64,000 bases of DNA, taken from positions 2,666,001 to 2,730,000 of the forward strand of contig NZ_CP087723.1 of NCBI RefSeq assembly GCF_024972735.1, read 5' to 3'. Every line of letters begins with the position of its first letter. Position 1 is the stretch's first letter. The notes beneath the pieces were generated by a model. The model made no database searches and was not told where the DNA came from. It saw nothing but the letters and a program-made list of their open reading frames with translations. The translations under genes and the position numbers were made by a program. This DNA is from Halalkaliarchaeum sp. AArc-CO (GTDB taxonomy: Archaea; Halobacteriota; Halobacteria; Halobacteriales; Haloferacaceae). Shown piece after piece: positions 41,891 through 49,916 of the stretch.

Positions 41891-42976
41891 CTACGGTTTG
41901 TCTTCATTTAAACTGGTAAGATATTTTAGATTTATGGTAGTTTTCTTAACTGTTTGATTCCATCGGAGTTCCTGAGAAAGGGTAGGGGCTTGGTCTGCAT
42001 CAATACGTTCCTTTATTGCACTGGCAATCTCCTCTATATCTTCTTTGGAAGTATATCTCACACATTCTCCAAAAACAGACCGAACTTGGGGAAGATCAGA
42101 ACAGACCACAGGAACTCCTGTAGATAACGCTTCCATTATAGTTCGCGGCGTCCCCTCTGCACGACTCGGTAGAACCAGTAAATCTGCTGCACGGTACACT
42201 TCGGGCATCTCTTCGTGTGGGACCAGACCTAAAAAAGTGACCTGTGGTCCAGCGGTGGCTTCCAACTCCGATCGTAATGGGCCATCGCCACAGATATAGA
42301 GGTGAATGTCGTCATCAAGCCGGCTAACAGCTTGGATCACGTCCATTGGGCGCTTTCCCTCAACTAATCTCCCCACAAACAGAACGACGTAGCCGTCGTG
42401 ATCAATCCGTTCGCTTACAGGCCCGTCAGACCTGAACCGTTCGGTATCCACGCCGTTTGGCACCACTTCGATCCGGCTCGTCACACCCAGATCCCGCACC
42501 CGCTGTTTGTCGGTCTCTGTATAGCAGAACACCGTATCGGCCTGGTTGAACGTCCACCGCCCCAGCGTCTTCAAATACCACCGGAAGAGCCGCTCTGGCG
42601 CGGATTGGCTGTACAGCCCGTGGTTCGTGATCGCAAGCGGTGGTCCGCCGAGCCGTCGCGTGAGAGCCGCCAGGTTCGTCACGAAATACAGATGCGAGTG
42701 GGCATGGATCACATCGAAGTCACCACTTTGCTTCCAGAGATACCGCGCGACGGCCGGCGAGACGTCGTTGCCCAGGATATTCACGCCGGGCGAGACCCGC
42801 ACCACCGTGTACCCGTCGGTCTCCTCGATCTGTGGCAACGACTCATCGACGCGCGTCGTCAACACCGTCACGTCATGCCCCATCGCCGCCTGGTCTCTGC
42901 TCATCGCGTGGACGTGGTACTGGCCACCGCCTTTCGTGTCGGGGTATAGCCAGGGTGCGACCCGGAGGATTCGCAT
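41891..42976 (-). CDS. Family 4 glycosyltransferase (parent of several relics)
   Basis: This 361-residue GT4 starts at ATG 42976: MRILRVAPWLYPDTKGGGQYHVHAMSRDQAAMGHDVTVLTT with GGGQYH acceptor loop; donor half VVLFVGRLVEGKRPMDVIQAVSRL and AADLLVLPSRAEGTPRTIMEALSTGVPVVCSDL. The frame is open upstream to 43168 but homologues and five relic copies show that coding begins at MRIL. The first 220 codons are GC-rich while the last 60 become AT-rich, so the gene may be a recombinant at the border of the AT-rich island. Fragments of its promoter and first 50 codons recur at 49842, 57490, 60890, 61925 and 63160. Confidence 0.88.
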   Translation of the reverse strand: MRILRVAPWLYPDTKGGGQYHVHAMSRDQAAMGHDVTVLTTRVDESLPQIEETDGYTVVRVSPGVNILGNDVSPAVARYLWKQSGDFDVIHAHSHLYFVTNLAALTRRLGGPPLAITNHGLYSQSAPERLFRWYLKTLGRWTFNQADTVFCYTETDKQRVRDLGVTSRIEVVPNGVDTERFRSDGPVSERIDHDGYVVLFVGRLVEGKRPMDVIQAVSRLDDDIHLYICGDGPLRSELEATAGPQVTFLGLVPHEEMPEVYRAADLLVLPSRAEGTPRTIMEALSTGVPVVCSDLPQVRSVFGECVRYTSKEDIEEIASAIKERIDADQAPTLSQELRWNQTVKKTTINLKYLTSLNEDKP

Positions 42977-43266
42977 TCGAATCCGGATTGCAGAGCCCGA
43001 TACACAAACGTGCCGATTCGCACGCGACCCGGCGTCGGGGCGACGAGCCAGCGGCCGCGTCCATCCCTCACGGTTCGTCCGGTCGTGTGCTATATCGCTG
43101 CCGCGATCGACCGCGCCGGTCCCGCCAGGGAAACCCGCAGTGAACACATCAACTACCGGGCGAGCCACGCCGATCCCGAGACGACCGGCGAGTCCACCCA
43201 GACAGCGTAATAGAGACTACTTTGAGACCCCAGAACGGGAAGACGTCGAGATCGGTAGTGCCGGTC
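42977..43266. other. Region upstream of the GT4 gene
   Basis: The segment 42977-43035, with ATTCGAATCCGGATTG and GTGCCGATTCGCACG, is the part that is copied in the second island together with the gene's first codons. No other gene is seen. Confidence 0.5.
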
Positions 43267-43620
43267 TCACAACTCTTCGAGCGTTCGATACGAGCTGAAC
43301 CGGATCTCGTCGGGGTCCTCGGAGAGTACCGGCGCAAGCAGTTCGTCCTCCCATTCGAGCCACGGCTCCGGATACTCCGCTTTGGGCTTTGGATCATCAA
43401 CGGGCCCCCACAGCTGTCGCCACGCCGCCCGACTCTCGTACTGCCAGACAGCAGTATACTGATCGACACGAGCGCCTTTGATGCCCTTCAGGAACCAGTA
43501 CTCACTCAGCCCCGGAAGATCGAACAGGTTTCGCGACTCCGCCTCGGCGACGGCCGCCTCGAACGCTGCCGGCGTTGCGTCGTCGGCCAGTTCGTATTCG
43601 TGGATGCTGACGATCGTCAT
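43267..43620 (-). CDS. Small protein, possibly dimeric alpha/beta-barrel
   Basis: A 117-residue protein, overlapping the end of cdc6 by four bases and on the same strand. TIVSIHEYELADDATPAAFEAAVAEAESRNLFDLPGLSEYWFLKGIKGARVDQYTAVWQYES has the strand-helix-strand-strand order of ABM/NIPSNAP-type dimeric barrel proteins. I recognise no exact family. Its place after cdc6 is probably chance rather than function. Confidence 0.65.
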   Translation of the reverse strand: MTIVSIHEYELADDATPAAFEAAVAEAESRNLFDLPGLSEYWFLKGIKGARVDQYTAVWQYESRAAWRQLWGPVDDPKPKAEYPEPWLEWEDELLAPVLSEDPDEIRFSSYRTLEEL

Positions 43621-44918
43621 CCTTCGAGATCCTCGGGGTTCGTCCCGAACGCCGAGTTGACGCAGTTGCGAACCACCTCCGGATCCTTCAACAGGCGGTG
43701 GAGTTTGTACGTTCCCGCCCCGCGACCGCCGCTTGTCACGTGGGCCTCCGTGATGTCCAGGAACGCCTGTTCGTCGAGGAGCTCCCGAACGCGGTCGAGT
43801 TTCAGCGCCTCGATCCCCTCGTTCGCACAGACGAGCCGGTACACGTCGAACACTTCGGTCGTCCGGAACTCCTCGCTGTCGCGGTGTTCGGTCAGGGAGG
43901 CGAGCGCCAGCAGGACGTGCTTGGCGTGGGGCGTCTGCGTCGATAGCAACTCCAGCAGCCGGTCGGCCTCCGCACGCTTCTTGGCGGCCTCGAGATGTGA
44001 CTCCCGGACCATCTCGTCGGCACGTTGTTCGGCGATCTCGCCGGCGTTTTTGAGGATTCGGATCGCCTTCCGGGCGTCGCCGTGTTCCCGGGCGGCGAGG
44101 GCGGCCGCCTTCGGAATCACCTCCTCGGCGAGGGCGCCCTCCCGGAACGCGTCCTCGCGGGCGTACATGATGTCTCGAAGCTGATCGGCGTCGTACGGGG
44201 GAAAGATGAGTTCCTCGCTGCCCAGCGAGGAGCGAACGCGCTGGTTGAGTTCTTTCCCCCAGTCGATCTTGTTGGAGATGCCGATGATCCCGACGTCGGT
44301 GTCGACCTTGCCCGCCTCTCGCGCCCGGGAGAGCTGCATCAGAATGTTGTCGCGGTTGCCGTCGGCGTCGGGTTGAAGCCGATCGATCTCGTCGAGGATC
44401 ACGATCGCGCCGTCGAAGTGCGCCTCGAGCAGCTCCCAGGTGTACGTGTAGTAGTGGGATCGTCCGAGCCCCTTCAGTGGGATCCGTTCGGGGGACCCGG
44501 CTGCGGTGTTCAGCGCACGAGCCACGGCGCAGGCGGCCTGCGCTTCCGTCGAGTGTTGCGCGCAGTCGACGTACGCGACGGCGAGACGCCGACCGCGTCG
44601 GTCCGCCTCCGCCCGGGCACGCTCCGAGACGTGCCGGGACACCAGCGATTTGCCGGTCCCGGTCTTACCGTACACGAGCACCGGCGTCGGCGCGGCGCCG
44701 GAAACCACCGGACGAATGTAGCCCGCGAGATCCTGAATCTCTTCGTCCCGCCCGACGATGCGATCCGAATCGGGAACCGTTCCCACCTCCAGCAGCGTCC
44801 GGTTCCTGAACAGCGTCGTGGTTTCGTCGTCGTCCGGGGCAAAGAGCGGATCCGGACCGGACGCAACCGAGTCGTTCGTTCCGGACCCCGTCTCACCGGG
44901 GCGTGGATCGTCGGTCAC
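43617..44918 (-). CDS. Orc1/Cdc6-family replication initiator
   Basis: This 433-residue AAA+ ATPase binds origin boxes and loads the MCM helicase. Walker A GKTGTGKS is at 84-91, Walker B ILDEID at 174-179, sensor 1 ISNK at 214-217, the lid with AALAAREHGDARKAIRIL at about 272-290, and the winged-helix domain from about 320 (TTEVFDVYRLVC...LLDEQAFLDITEAHVTSGGRGAGTYKLH). All key residues are present. It reads away from an origin-like region that starts at its 5' end. TATAAAATAG at 44940-44949 (plus strand) holds its TATA box. Confidence 0.93.
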   Translation of the reverse strand: MTDDPRPGETGSGTNDSVASGPDPLFAPDDDETTTLFRNRTLLEVGTVPDSDRIVGRDEEIQDLAGYIRPVVSGAAPTPVLVYGKTGTGKSLVSRHVSERARAEADRRGRRLAVAYVDCAQHSTEAQAACAVARALNTAAGSPERIPLKGLGRSHYYTYTWELLEAHFDGAIVILDEIDRLQPDADGNRDNILMQLSRAREAGKVDTDVGIIGISNKIDWGKELNQRVRSSLGSEELIFPPYDADQLRDIMYAREDAFREGALAEEVIPKAAALAAREHGDARKAIRILKNAGEIAEQRADEMVRESHLEAAKKRAEADRLLELLSTQTPHAKHVLLALASLTEHRDSEEFRTTEVFDVYRLVCANEGIEALKLDRVRELLDEQAFLDITEAHVTSGGRGAGTYKLHRLLKDPEVVRNCVNSAFGTNPEDLEG

Positions 44919-45460
44919 GTTCGGACCTTTCTGGGGATAGTATAAAATAGTACCTAACCCGAGTCAAAGTGTAAATTCGATATAGGCGCCATTTTATTTG
45001 TATAATCCATTTATTTTCTACAAGTCGACTACAGACACACACCTCAGTCAAACTGTATTCTCCGAGCAGTCCAGTCAGCAATATTCGGAGATTGGGTGTT
45101 CGTAAATAAAGTGTATACAATCTCCGAAGGAGCGAATCAATTCAACCACCGTCGGGCAGAGATCTTCGACGGCAGAGAGTGGTAGCTGATTCAAAATTGG
45201 TGGACCATGGACGGGACACACACCCCAGTCCAACTGTAATCTCCGAACAGTGTTGAGGGGAGATCATGGGTTAAGGAACCCAGGACACACCCCAGTCCAA
45301 CTGAAAACGGATGCTCGAAAACGCTCGAAGAACTCGACACCGTACCTAGGCCGCCTGCAGTATATTGATTCAGCACGATTTCGTCTTTAGACGTCGAACG
45401 ACCCTCCTCCTGCCGAACAGTTACACTTGGACTGGGGTGTGTCTCCGGGGAAGACGTGGA
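44919..45460. other. Candidate replication origin with four ORB-like boxes
   Basis: Next to orc1/cdc6 lie three direct boxes, GACACACACCTCAGTCAAAC (45034-45053), GACACACACCCCAGTCCAAC (45215-45234) and GACACACCCCAGTCCAACTG (45284-45303), and one inverted, ACACTTGGACTGGGGTGTGT (45423-45442). Boxes 1 and 2 share a longer tail with CTGTAATCTCCGAACAGT. An AT-rich stretch (44935-45025) between the gene and box 1 and the region between boxes 3 and 4 are the candidate unwinding sites. This layout is the standard haloarchaeal one. Confidence 0.85.
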
Positions 45461-45681
45461 AACACGACCGGGAACTATTGAGCGATCACAGCGTCTACAG
45501 CCACCTCAACGAACTCGTCATGCTCGGCGTCCTCGACCGACACGACCTCAACCAGGGGCCATCAGGCGGTATCTACTAGGAGTTTGGACTGGCAGTAAAA
45601 CTTGACACAGTACTCTCCGTGTTTGAGGACAACCACCCGCCCGACGGAATCGACATAGAGGCCCTGCGCGTTCGCCTCTGA
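45442..45681 (+). pseudogene. orc1/cdc6 3' remnant with an internal stop
   Basis: Beginning within box 4, the frame KTWKHDRELLSDHSVYSHLNELVMLGVLDRHD, then LNQGPSGGIY-stop-EFGLAVKLDTVLSVFEDNH and IDIEALRVRL with a stop at 45681, is the C-terminal winged helix of a second Orc1/Cdc6 (GPSGGIYYEF is the usual form; TAT has become TAG at about 45576). The rest of the gene is absent. It shows that the origin once had an initiator gene on both sides, or was rejoined. Confidence 0.85.
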
Positions 45682-46087
45682 GGAACGATCGAAAGTTCTC
45701 AGAAAGAATGAAACGGTGGTGTGTGCTCGTGCGTCTGACCTCGGAGGATCGTTCGAAGCCATCGCGTAGCGGTGAGAACGATTGAAATGTTGGTGTGGGT
45801 GTGAATCTTGCCAGTGCAGAACACTCGTATTCGGCTGCGATATCGAAGTAGTATTTCGAATTCAGTCCAACCATCTCAGGTAAAAACGATTGAAGCGAAG
45901 TTGCGGTGGATCCAGTAGTGAGCGCGTTCTTTCTTAGTCATAGCGTCACCTACAGGACTTTTTTGCGCATCCGATCGATGATTTCTACATAGAGTTCCGT
46001 CCGAAAGTCTACCGTCAATGTGGCCTCCTCTATTCGAGCGGCGGCTGGATAATGGCTTAAAAACCTAAAAATAGGGACTAACTCTTG
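45682..46087. other. 406-bp gap with two ORB-like motifs
   Basis: GAATGAAACGGTGGTGTGTGC (45706-45726) and ATTGAAATGTTGGTGTGGGT (45781-45800) belong to a second, dispersed motif family seen also at 48.6-48.9, 53.7, 54.2-54.3 and 57.7 kb. The rest is AT-rich and without a gene. Confidence 0.45.
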
Positions 46088-46591
46088 TTAGACGTTAGCT
46101 TCTACTGTATTTGGCACTGTAAATTCACGAAGGACGGATGACCGATCACCAGATTCCCACGTAAGGCTCACGGTTGCTCCCTCTGAGACAAGGGGATCGC
46201 CGTTTTCAACCCCACTATCGTGGTCCACAGTAATTCCCACAACGTTGCCTGCACTTATGGTATCACCTGCGCCATTGTCCACGTCGAATTCATCCACATT
46301 ATCTGAGTTGTCATTATTTGCAACACTCACTCCGAGCGCATCAAACTCAACTGAATCCCCTCCCTGATGAGTGAATTCCATGAATCGTTCTTCATCATCC
46401 ACGCTCTCATAGTCAGCAACGAGTTCTCCTTCGAACTGCGAATTCGGCGCCGTGTCCCCTACCTGATCACCGAGACCCAACACGAATGTGCCAATAACAG
46501 CCGCCAAGATTACTGTTATGGCAACCATCAATATGACGCCGATAACGGGCGATACAGCATCTTTATCTTCGGCAAACGTTTTCAATTGCAT
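46088..46591 (-). CDS. Archaeal type IV pilin, N-terminal-domain protein
   Basis: This 167-residue pilin-like protein begins [50 protein letters not shown]. The prepilin signal and hydrophobic assembly helix are almost identical to the other two pilins here, while the exposed part ([21 protein letters not shown]...[19 protein letters not shown]) differs. It would be cut by PibD and join an adhesion pilus. Confidence 0.88.
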   Translation of the reverse strand: MQLKTFAEDKDAVSPVIGVILMVAITVILAAVIGTFVLGLGDQVGDTAPNSQFEGELVADYESVDDEERFMEFTHQGGDSVEFDALGVSVANNDNSDNVDEFDVDNGAGDTISAGNVVGITVDHDSGVENGDPLVSEGATVSLTWESGDRSSVLREFTVPNTVEANV

Positions 46592-47352
46592 ACTTTCGAT
46601 GTCCTCTTTTTCTCTCCACCATCCTTAGGAAAGATGCAGTGACCTTCCGTGTATTCTGGCACGACAGGCCGTTGGATCATTTCACACTTTCCGGCATGGT
46701 GGTTATTCATAACTATCGACAGTAAAGAGTTAAATCCGATGATCTAATTATCAATTATGAACACAGGTCCTCAAGGCACTTTTTGACTAACAAGACGGTA
46801 GACGACTTAAAGATTGACAAGTTGTTAGCCCAGAACGAAAAGTTATCGGCATATTTTGTCAGTCGCGTAACCTCTGTCGATCTTAAGTCTAGCGCACGCA
46901 AGACATTCAATTCGGCTGAGTGTACTCTCAGTTGTATGACGCGTTTTCTTCAATACCGCGGATGAAGCATAGTGATAGCGCGGAACGTTAATAAACTTAA
47001 AATCGCTCGCCACTAGTCGATAACGCTAACACATTACTGGATGATTGTTGGATCCAGGGCCGCCGCAGAGATTTACTGACCCACCAGTGACACTCACAAG
47101 ACCCTAGCATCTCAGTATCTACTGGGAATTTTCAACTGTTACACCGTAAAATCACACCAACGCAATTATAATTTGAACTATTATCCAGAGATGCTATTTG
47201 GGAGCCAATTCCACCATTGTTCAAGCAAACACTGACAGCTAGTAACCACCGTCTCCAGCTATCGCGACGAGTTTACGTGCCAGTCGAAATGTTGGAACAG
47301 GTACTGTTCGGCTATACGGCAAAATGAAAAAAAGTAATTAGAGAGGTAGCGT
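46592..47352. other. 761-bp AT-rich gap
   Basis: Between two co-directed pilin genes. The part near 46592-46740 should hold the promoter of the first; TCGACAGTAAAGAGTTAAAT (46717-46736) is AT-rich. A 60-codon frame at 46783-46965 has no recognisable motif or haloarchaeal codon bias and I do not call it. Otherwise nothing is seen. Confidence 0.45.
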
Positions 47353-47817
47353 TTAATCCGAGTACTCAACGTCTATCGATTTAAGAATCGATGAGGAATC
47401 ACCTGACTGCCAGACAAGTCGAATTGACGCTTCAGCCTCGCCACTAGTCTGATCAGTCAAGTCAGCGGTAAAGCTATCCCCTGCTGATAACGACTCCGGA
47501 GCTGGGCCTGTCAGCCCTGTCACATCATCATGGTCTTCTACCGTCACAACATCCGTATCGGATGACACAACAGTAAGCGTGTCGGCGTCAACACTGTCGC
47601 CACCATTGTGCGTGAACGTCACTTCCCCAGGGTCAACAGGTTCATCAGCATTTGCATCCCAATTCGCATTCGGCGCTGTGTCCCCGACCTGGTCACCCAG
47701 ACCGAGCACGAACGTCCCGATGACGGCTGCGAGAATCACCGTAATCGCAACCATCAGGATAACGCCGATGACGGGCGATACTGCCTCTCTGTCCTCGAAA
47801 AACGCTTTCAATTTCAT
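47353..47817 (-). CDS. Archaeal type IV pilin, N-terminal-domain protein
   Basis: A 154-residue pilin beginning [50 protein letters not shown], then a variable acidic domain ending [23 protein letters not shown]. The end motif W-x-SGD-x-SS-[IV]-L is shared by all three pilins of the window, so they are paralogues with variable middles, consistent with pili of different adhesive properties. Confidence 0.88.
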   Translation of the reverse strand: MKLKAFFEDREAVSPVIGVILMVAITVILAAVIGTFVLGLGDQVGDTAPNANWDANADEPVDPGEVTFTHNGGDSVDADTLTVVSSDTDVVTVEDHDDVTGLTGPAPESLSAGDSFTADLTDQTSGEAEASIRLVWQSGDSSSILKSIDVEYSD

Positions 47818-48259
47818 GGTCGTAGTGTTTCAACCCCCCACTGACGATCGGCCGGCCCCCAGCTCGCTGCTGCAGCACCGCACGCCCTGCGACCGACACT
47901 CGACGGCAACGTCCCGATCATCGTGGTGGCTATCGACGACTTTCCTTGCACCACTGATAAATCCAACCTCCCGATTATCACCGCTGAAACTGAGCAACCA
48001 GATTACATATCACCGCCCAGAAAGCCACCGACTCTGACGCGGGGACACCAGGAAAGCGACTCGTCGACACCAACTCGACAACGAGTCAGGCCACCGTCCA
48101 CGAACTGCCCGCCAACCATGAGGACGCACAGGCCTCCGGCGCCAGGAACCCCACCACTACCGGTTCGCCTCCCTCGACCGACCGAAGATACTCGAGACCG
48201 AGTGTCGCTCCACGATTCGATCACATACCAACCAGCGCTGCCCAGCAACCGGTCCGGCC
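47818..48259. other. Gap before H1 copy 4
   Basis: No gene is seen. The first 60 bases upstream of the pilin start have no clear TATA box. The rest is GC-rich, without motifs. Confidence 0.4.
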
Positions 48260-48373
48260 GGGACTGAAAGGGGCGAGTCGCTGGAGGAAGACGGCTGACG
48301 GAAGCACCGCAGCGAACGACGTGAGCGAGGAGCGCACCGAAGCCCTCGACTCCAGCGACTCGGGGCTTTCGAG
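48260..48373 (+). repeat. H1 structured repeat, copy 4 (second stem subtype)
   Basis: GGGACTGAAAGGGG, stem arm CGAGTCGCTGGAG (48274-48286), apical part with GCACCGCAGCGAAC and GTGAGCGAGGAGCGCA, stem arm CTCCAGCGACTCG (48350-48362), GGGCTTTCGAG. The 13-bp stem is perfect. Compared with copies 1-3 the outer and apical parts are conserved but both stem arms are exchanged together. Confidence 0.88.
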
Positions 48374-48665
48374 GTCGTCACCGATCTGTTCCACCTCGTT
48401 CAAAAACGCACACCAACGCGATCCCCAGCAGAATCAGTCACTATTGGCCCTCGGACAGCGTCGGCCCGACTGAATCCGTCACAAGGACTGCTCGCATGCC
48501 CGTTCGACCGACAACGCCTGTCCGACCGGATTCCGACTCCATTCGAAGACGACCTCACCACTGACCCAACCGACCGACTGGAGCCTGCCTGACCGTGAAC
48601 CGTCTGCGGCCGATTGCGACGTCGTCGTACTCGGGTGGTTTCACTCGAAATCGTGGTGTGTCTCT
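48260..48665 (+). repeat. Long direct repeat, copy 1 (about 406 bp)
   Basis: Beginning with H1 copy 4 and ending with TTTCACTCGAAATCGTGGTG and TGTCTC, this block recurs at 53839-54244 with only about a dozen differences. It includes no gene. Confidence 0.85.
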
Positions 48666-48850
48666 CGGCCCGAGCCGAACCGACTCGATCTGCTCCGATC
48701 TGATCTGACTCCACTGCAGAACACTCGACGTGGTGGGGTGTGCCTCCCGTCGGACGAAGAACCCACACACCGACAGTTCGAGTGAAGCGTGACTGTCCAG
48801 TGCATCCCCCGACCACGTCGCGCTTCACTTGCAAGAGTGGTGTGTCTCTC
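48639..48850. repeat. Cluster of three ORB-like motifs
   Basis: TTTCACTCGAAATCGTGGTG (48639-48658), ACACTCGACGTGGTGGGGTG (48721-48740) and TTCACTTGCAAGAGTGGTGT (48824-48843) share the form CACT-x-GAA/CAA-x-GTGGTGTGT. They resemble the T/C-rich-plus-G-run form of haloarchaeal origin boxes but differ from the four boxes beside cdc6. A role in replication is only a possibility. Confidence 0.4.
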
Positions 48851-48870
48851 CAGGCCGACCAACCGAAGGA

Positions 48871-49078
48871 TTCGACCGGATCGTGACTCACCTCCATCGT
48901 GGCGATCTCGAGAAACTCGCTGGCCGTATCGACACTGTCCTCGAGCGGCTCACCTCCGAGGGGTTCGGCGACGCGTTTGAAGGCGTTTTCGAGCAGCAGA
49001 TCGTCCCGAAGCGCGACGTCGACGCCGTCGTCGAGTTCCTTCGGGACCGGCGACGGCGCCTCGATTCCGACACCTGAC
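48871..49078 (+). pseudogene. Duplicated C-terminus of the AbiEii-like nucleotidyltransferase
   Basis: FDRIVTHLHRGDLEKLAGRIDTVLERLTSEGFGDAF...RRRLDSDT and its stop equal the last 68 codons of the gene at 58521-59216 (two residues differ). The catalytic N-terminal part is missing. The copies lie 10.1 kb apart in the same orientation. Confidence 0.85.
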
Positions 49079-49088
49079 GGCAGCAGTA

Positions 49089-49520
49089 TCAGGCGAACGG
49101 ATCGTCGGGAGTATCGAGACGGATGAGACCGTCGACGACATCGAAATCCTCGTCGAACGAGTAGAGATGATCGATCCCAGTCCGCTCCATGTAGGCGACG
49201 ATCGTCGCGTCACCGAATGCGAGACTGTCGTAGGTTTCGAACAGTTCGACCGCCCGGTGGAAATCCGACTGTGTTCCATGAACCAGTTCGAACCCTGCCG
49301 ATTCGGACAGGCGTGATCGGAGATCGACGGCGATGTCGTGGCGCTGCCGTTCGTGGATCCAGTTCAGCGTCTCGAGGAGAACGTAATTTGTAACCCTGAC
49401 TGTCGGAAGCTCGTCCCGGTCGATCCTGCGAACGATCGCGTCTGCCCGATCGTGACGGCCACCCGCCCCCGTATCCTTGTAATCGATCAGGACGTTTGAA
49501 TCGATAACTGCACGCGTCAT
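49089..49520 (-). CDS. PIN-domain toxin (VapC-type)
   Basis: A 143-residue PIN nuclease: MTRAVIDSNVLIDYKD (first Asp), LLETLNWIHERQ (Glu), YDSLAFGDATIVAYMERTGIDHLYSFDEDFDVV (the two late acidic positions). VapC-type toxins cut tRNA or rRNA. Its ATG overlaps the antitoxin stop by one base (TAATG). Confidence 0.87.
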   Translation of the reverse strand: MTRAVIDSNVLIDYKDTGAGGRHDRADAIVRRIDRDELPTVRVTNYVLLETLNWIHERQRHDIAVDLRSRLSESAGFELVHGTQSDFHRAVELFETYDSLAFGDATIVAYMERTGIDHLYSFDEDFDVVDGLIRLDTPDDPFA

Positions 49521-49789
49521 TAGAAGGACTCCGAGGCAGACGGGTCTGCCTCGCGGCCGGCGAGATCGTGTGTCTCTAGCCCGTCGCCACCGAGATCGGC
49601 TTGCAAGTCGTCGTCCTCGAACGCGCCGTATCGTTGCCGGATCACCTCGACTCGCAGCTCGTCGTTCACCACCTCCCAGCGGAGTTTGTCCCCGGATTCG
49701 ATGTCGAGGCGTCGACGAAGCGAGGCCGGCACCGTCACCATCCCCCTGTCGTTGACCGTCGTCTCTTCGGGGACGTCATCAGTCGACAT
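49520..49789 (-). CDS. AbrB-type antitoxin (VapB-like)
   Basis: This 89-residue protein (ATG at 49789; upstream in-frame sequence to 49864 runs into unrelated DNA) has the SpoVT/AbrB swapped-hairpin pattern VNDRGMVTVPASLRRRLDIESGDKLRWEVVNDELRVEVIRQ, then an acidic tail that should neutralise the toxin. It should also repress its own promoter. CTTATACATGTTTCCACACATG (49811-49832), with a CATGT/ACATG dyad, may be operator plus TATA box. Confidence 0.86.
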   Translation of the reverse strand: MSTDDVPEETTVNDRGMVTVPASLRRRLDIESGDKLRWEVVNDELRVEVIRQRYGAFEDDDLQADLGGDGLETHDLAGREADPSASESF

Positions 49790-49841
49790 AGCCGTGGATA
49801 GCCGCCGATGTCTTATACATGTTTCCACACATGTGCACCGG

Positions 49842-49890
49842 TCGTGACGAGATCCGACCCTCACCGGGCACAGCCACGGTGCGACCCGGC
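49842..49890 (-). pseudogene. GT4 5' relic (short)
   Basis: GACGAGATCCGACCC and CACAGCCACGGTGCGACCCGG match the relic segments at 61033-61075 and 63139-63190, parts of the first codons of the GT4 at 41891 joined to H3 end sequence. Confidence 0.5.
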
Positions 49891-49916
49891 GTCACTCCCG
49901 GTCTTCGTCCGAAACG

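Noticed and set aside
46783-46965. A 60-codon frame between the pilin genes
   Set aside because: No homology pattern, no haloarchaeal acidic bias and no promoter; it is in AT-rich spacer DNA.
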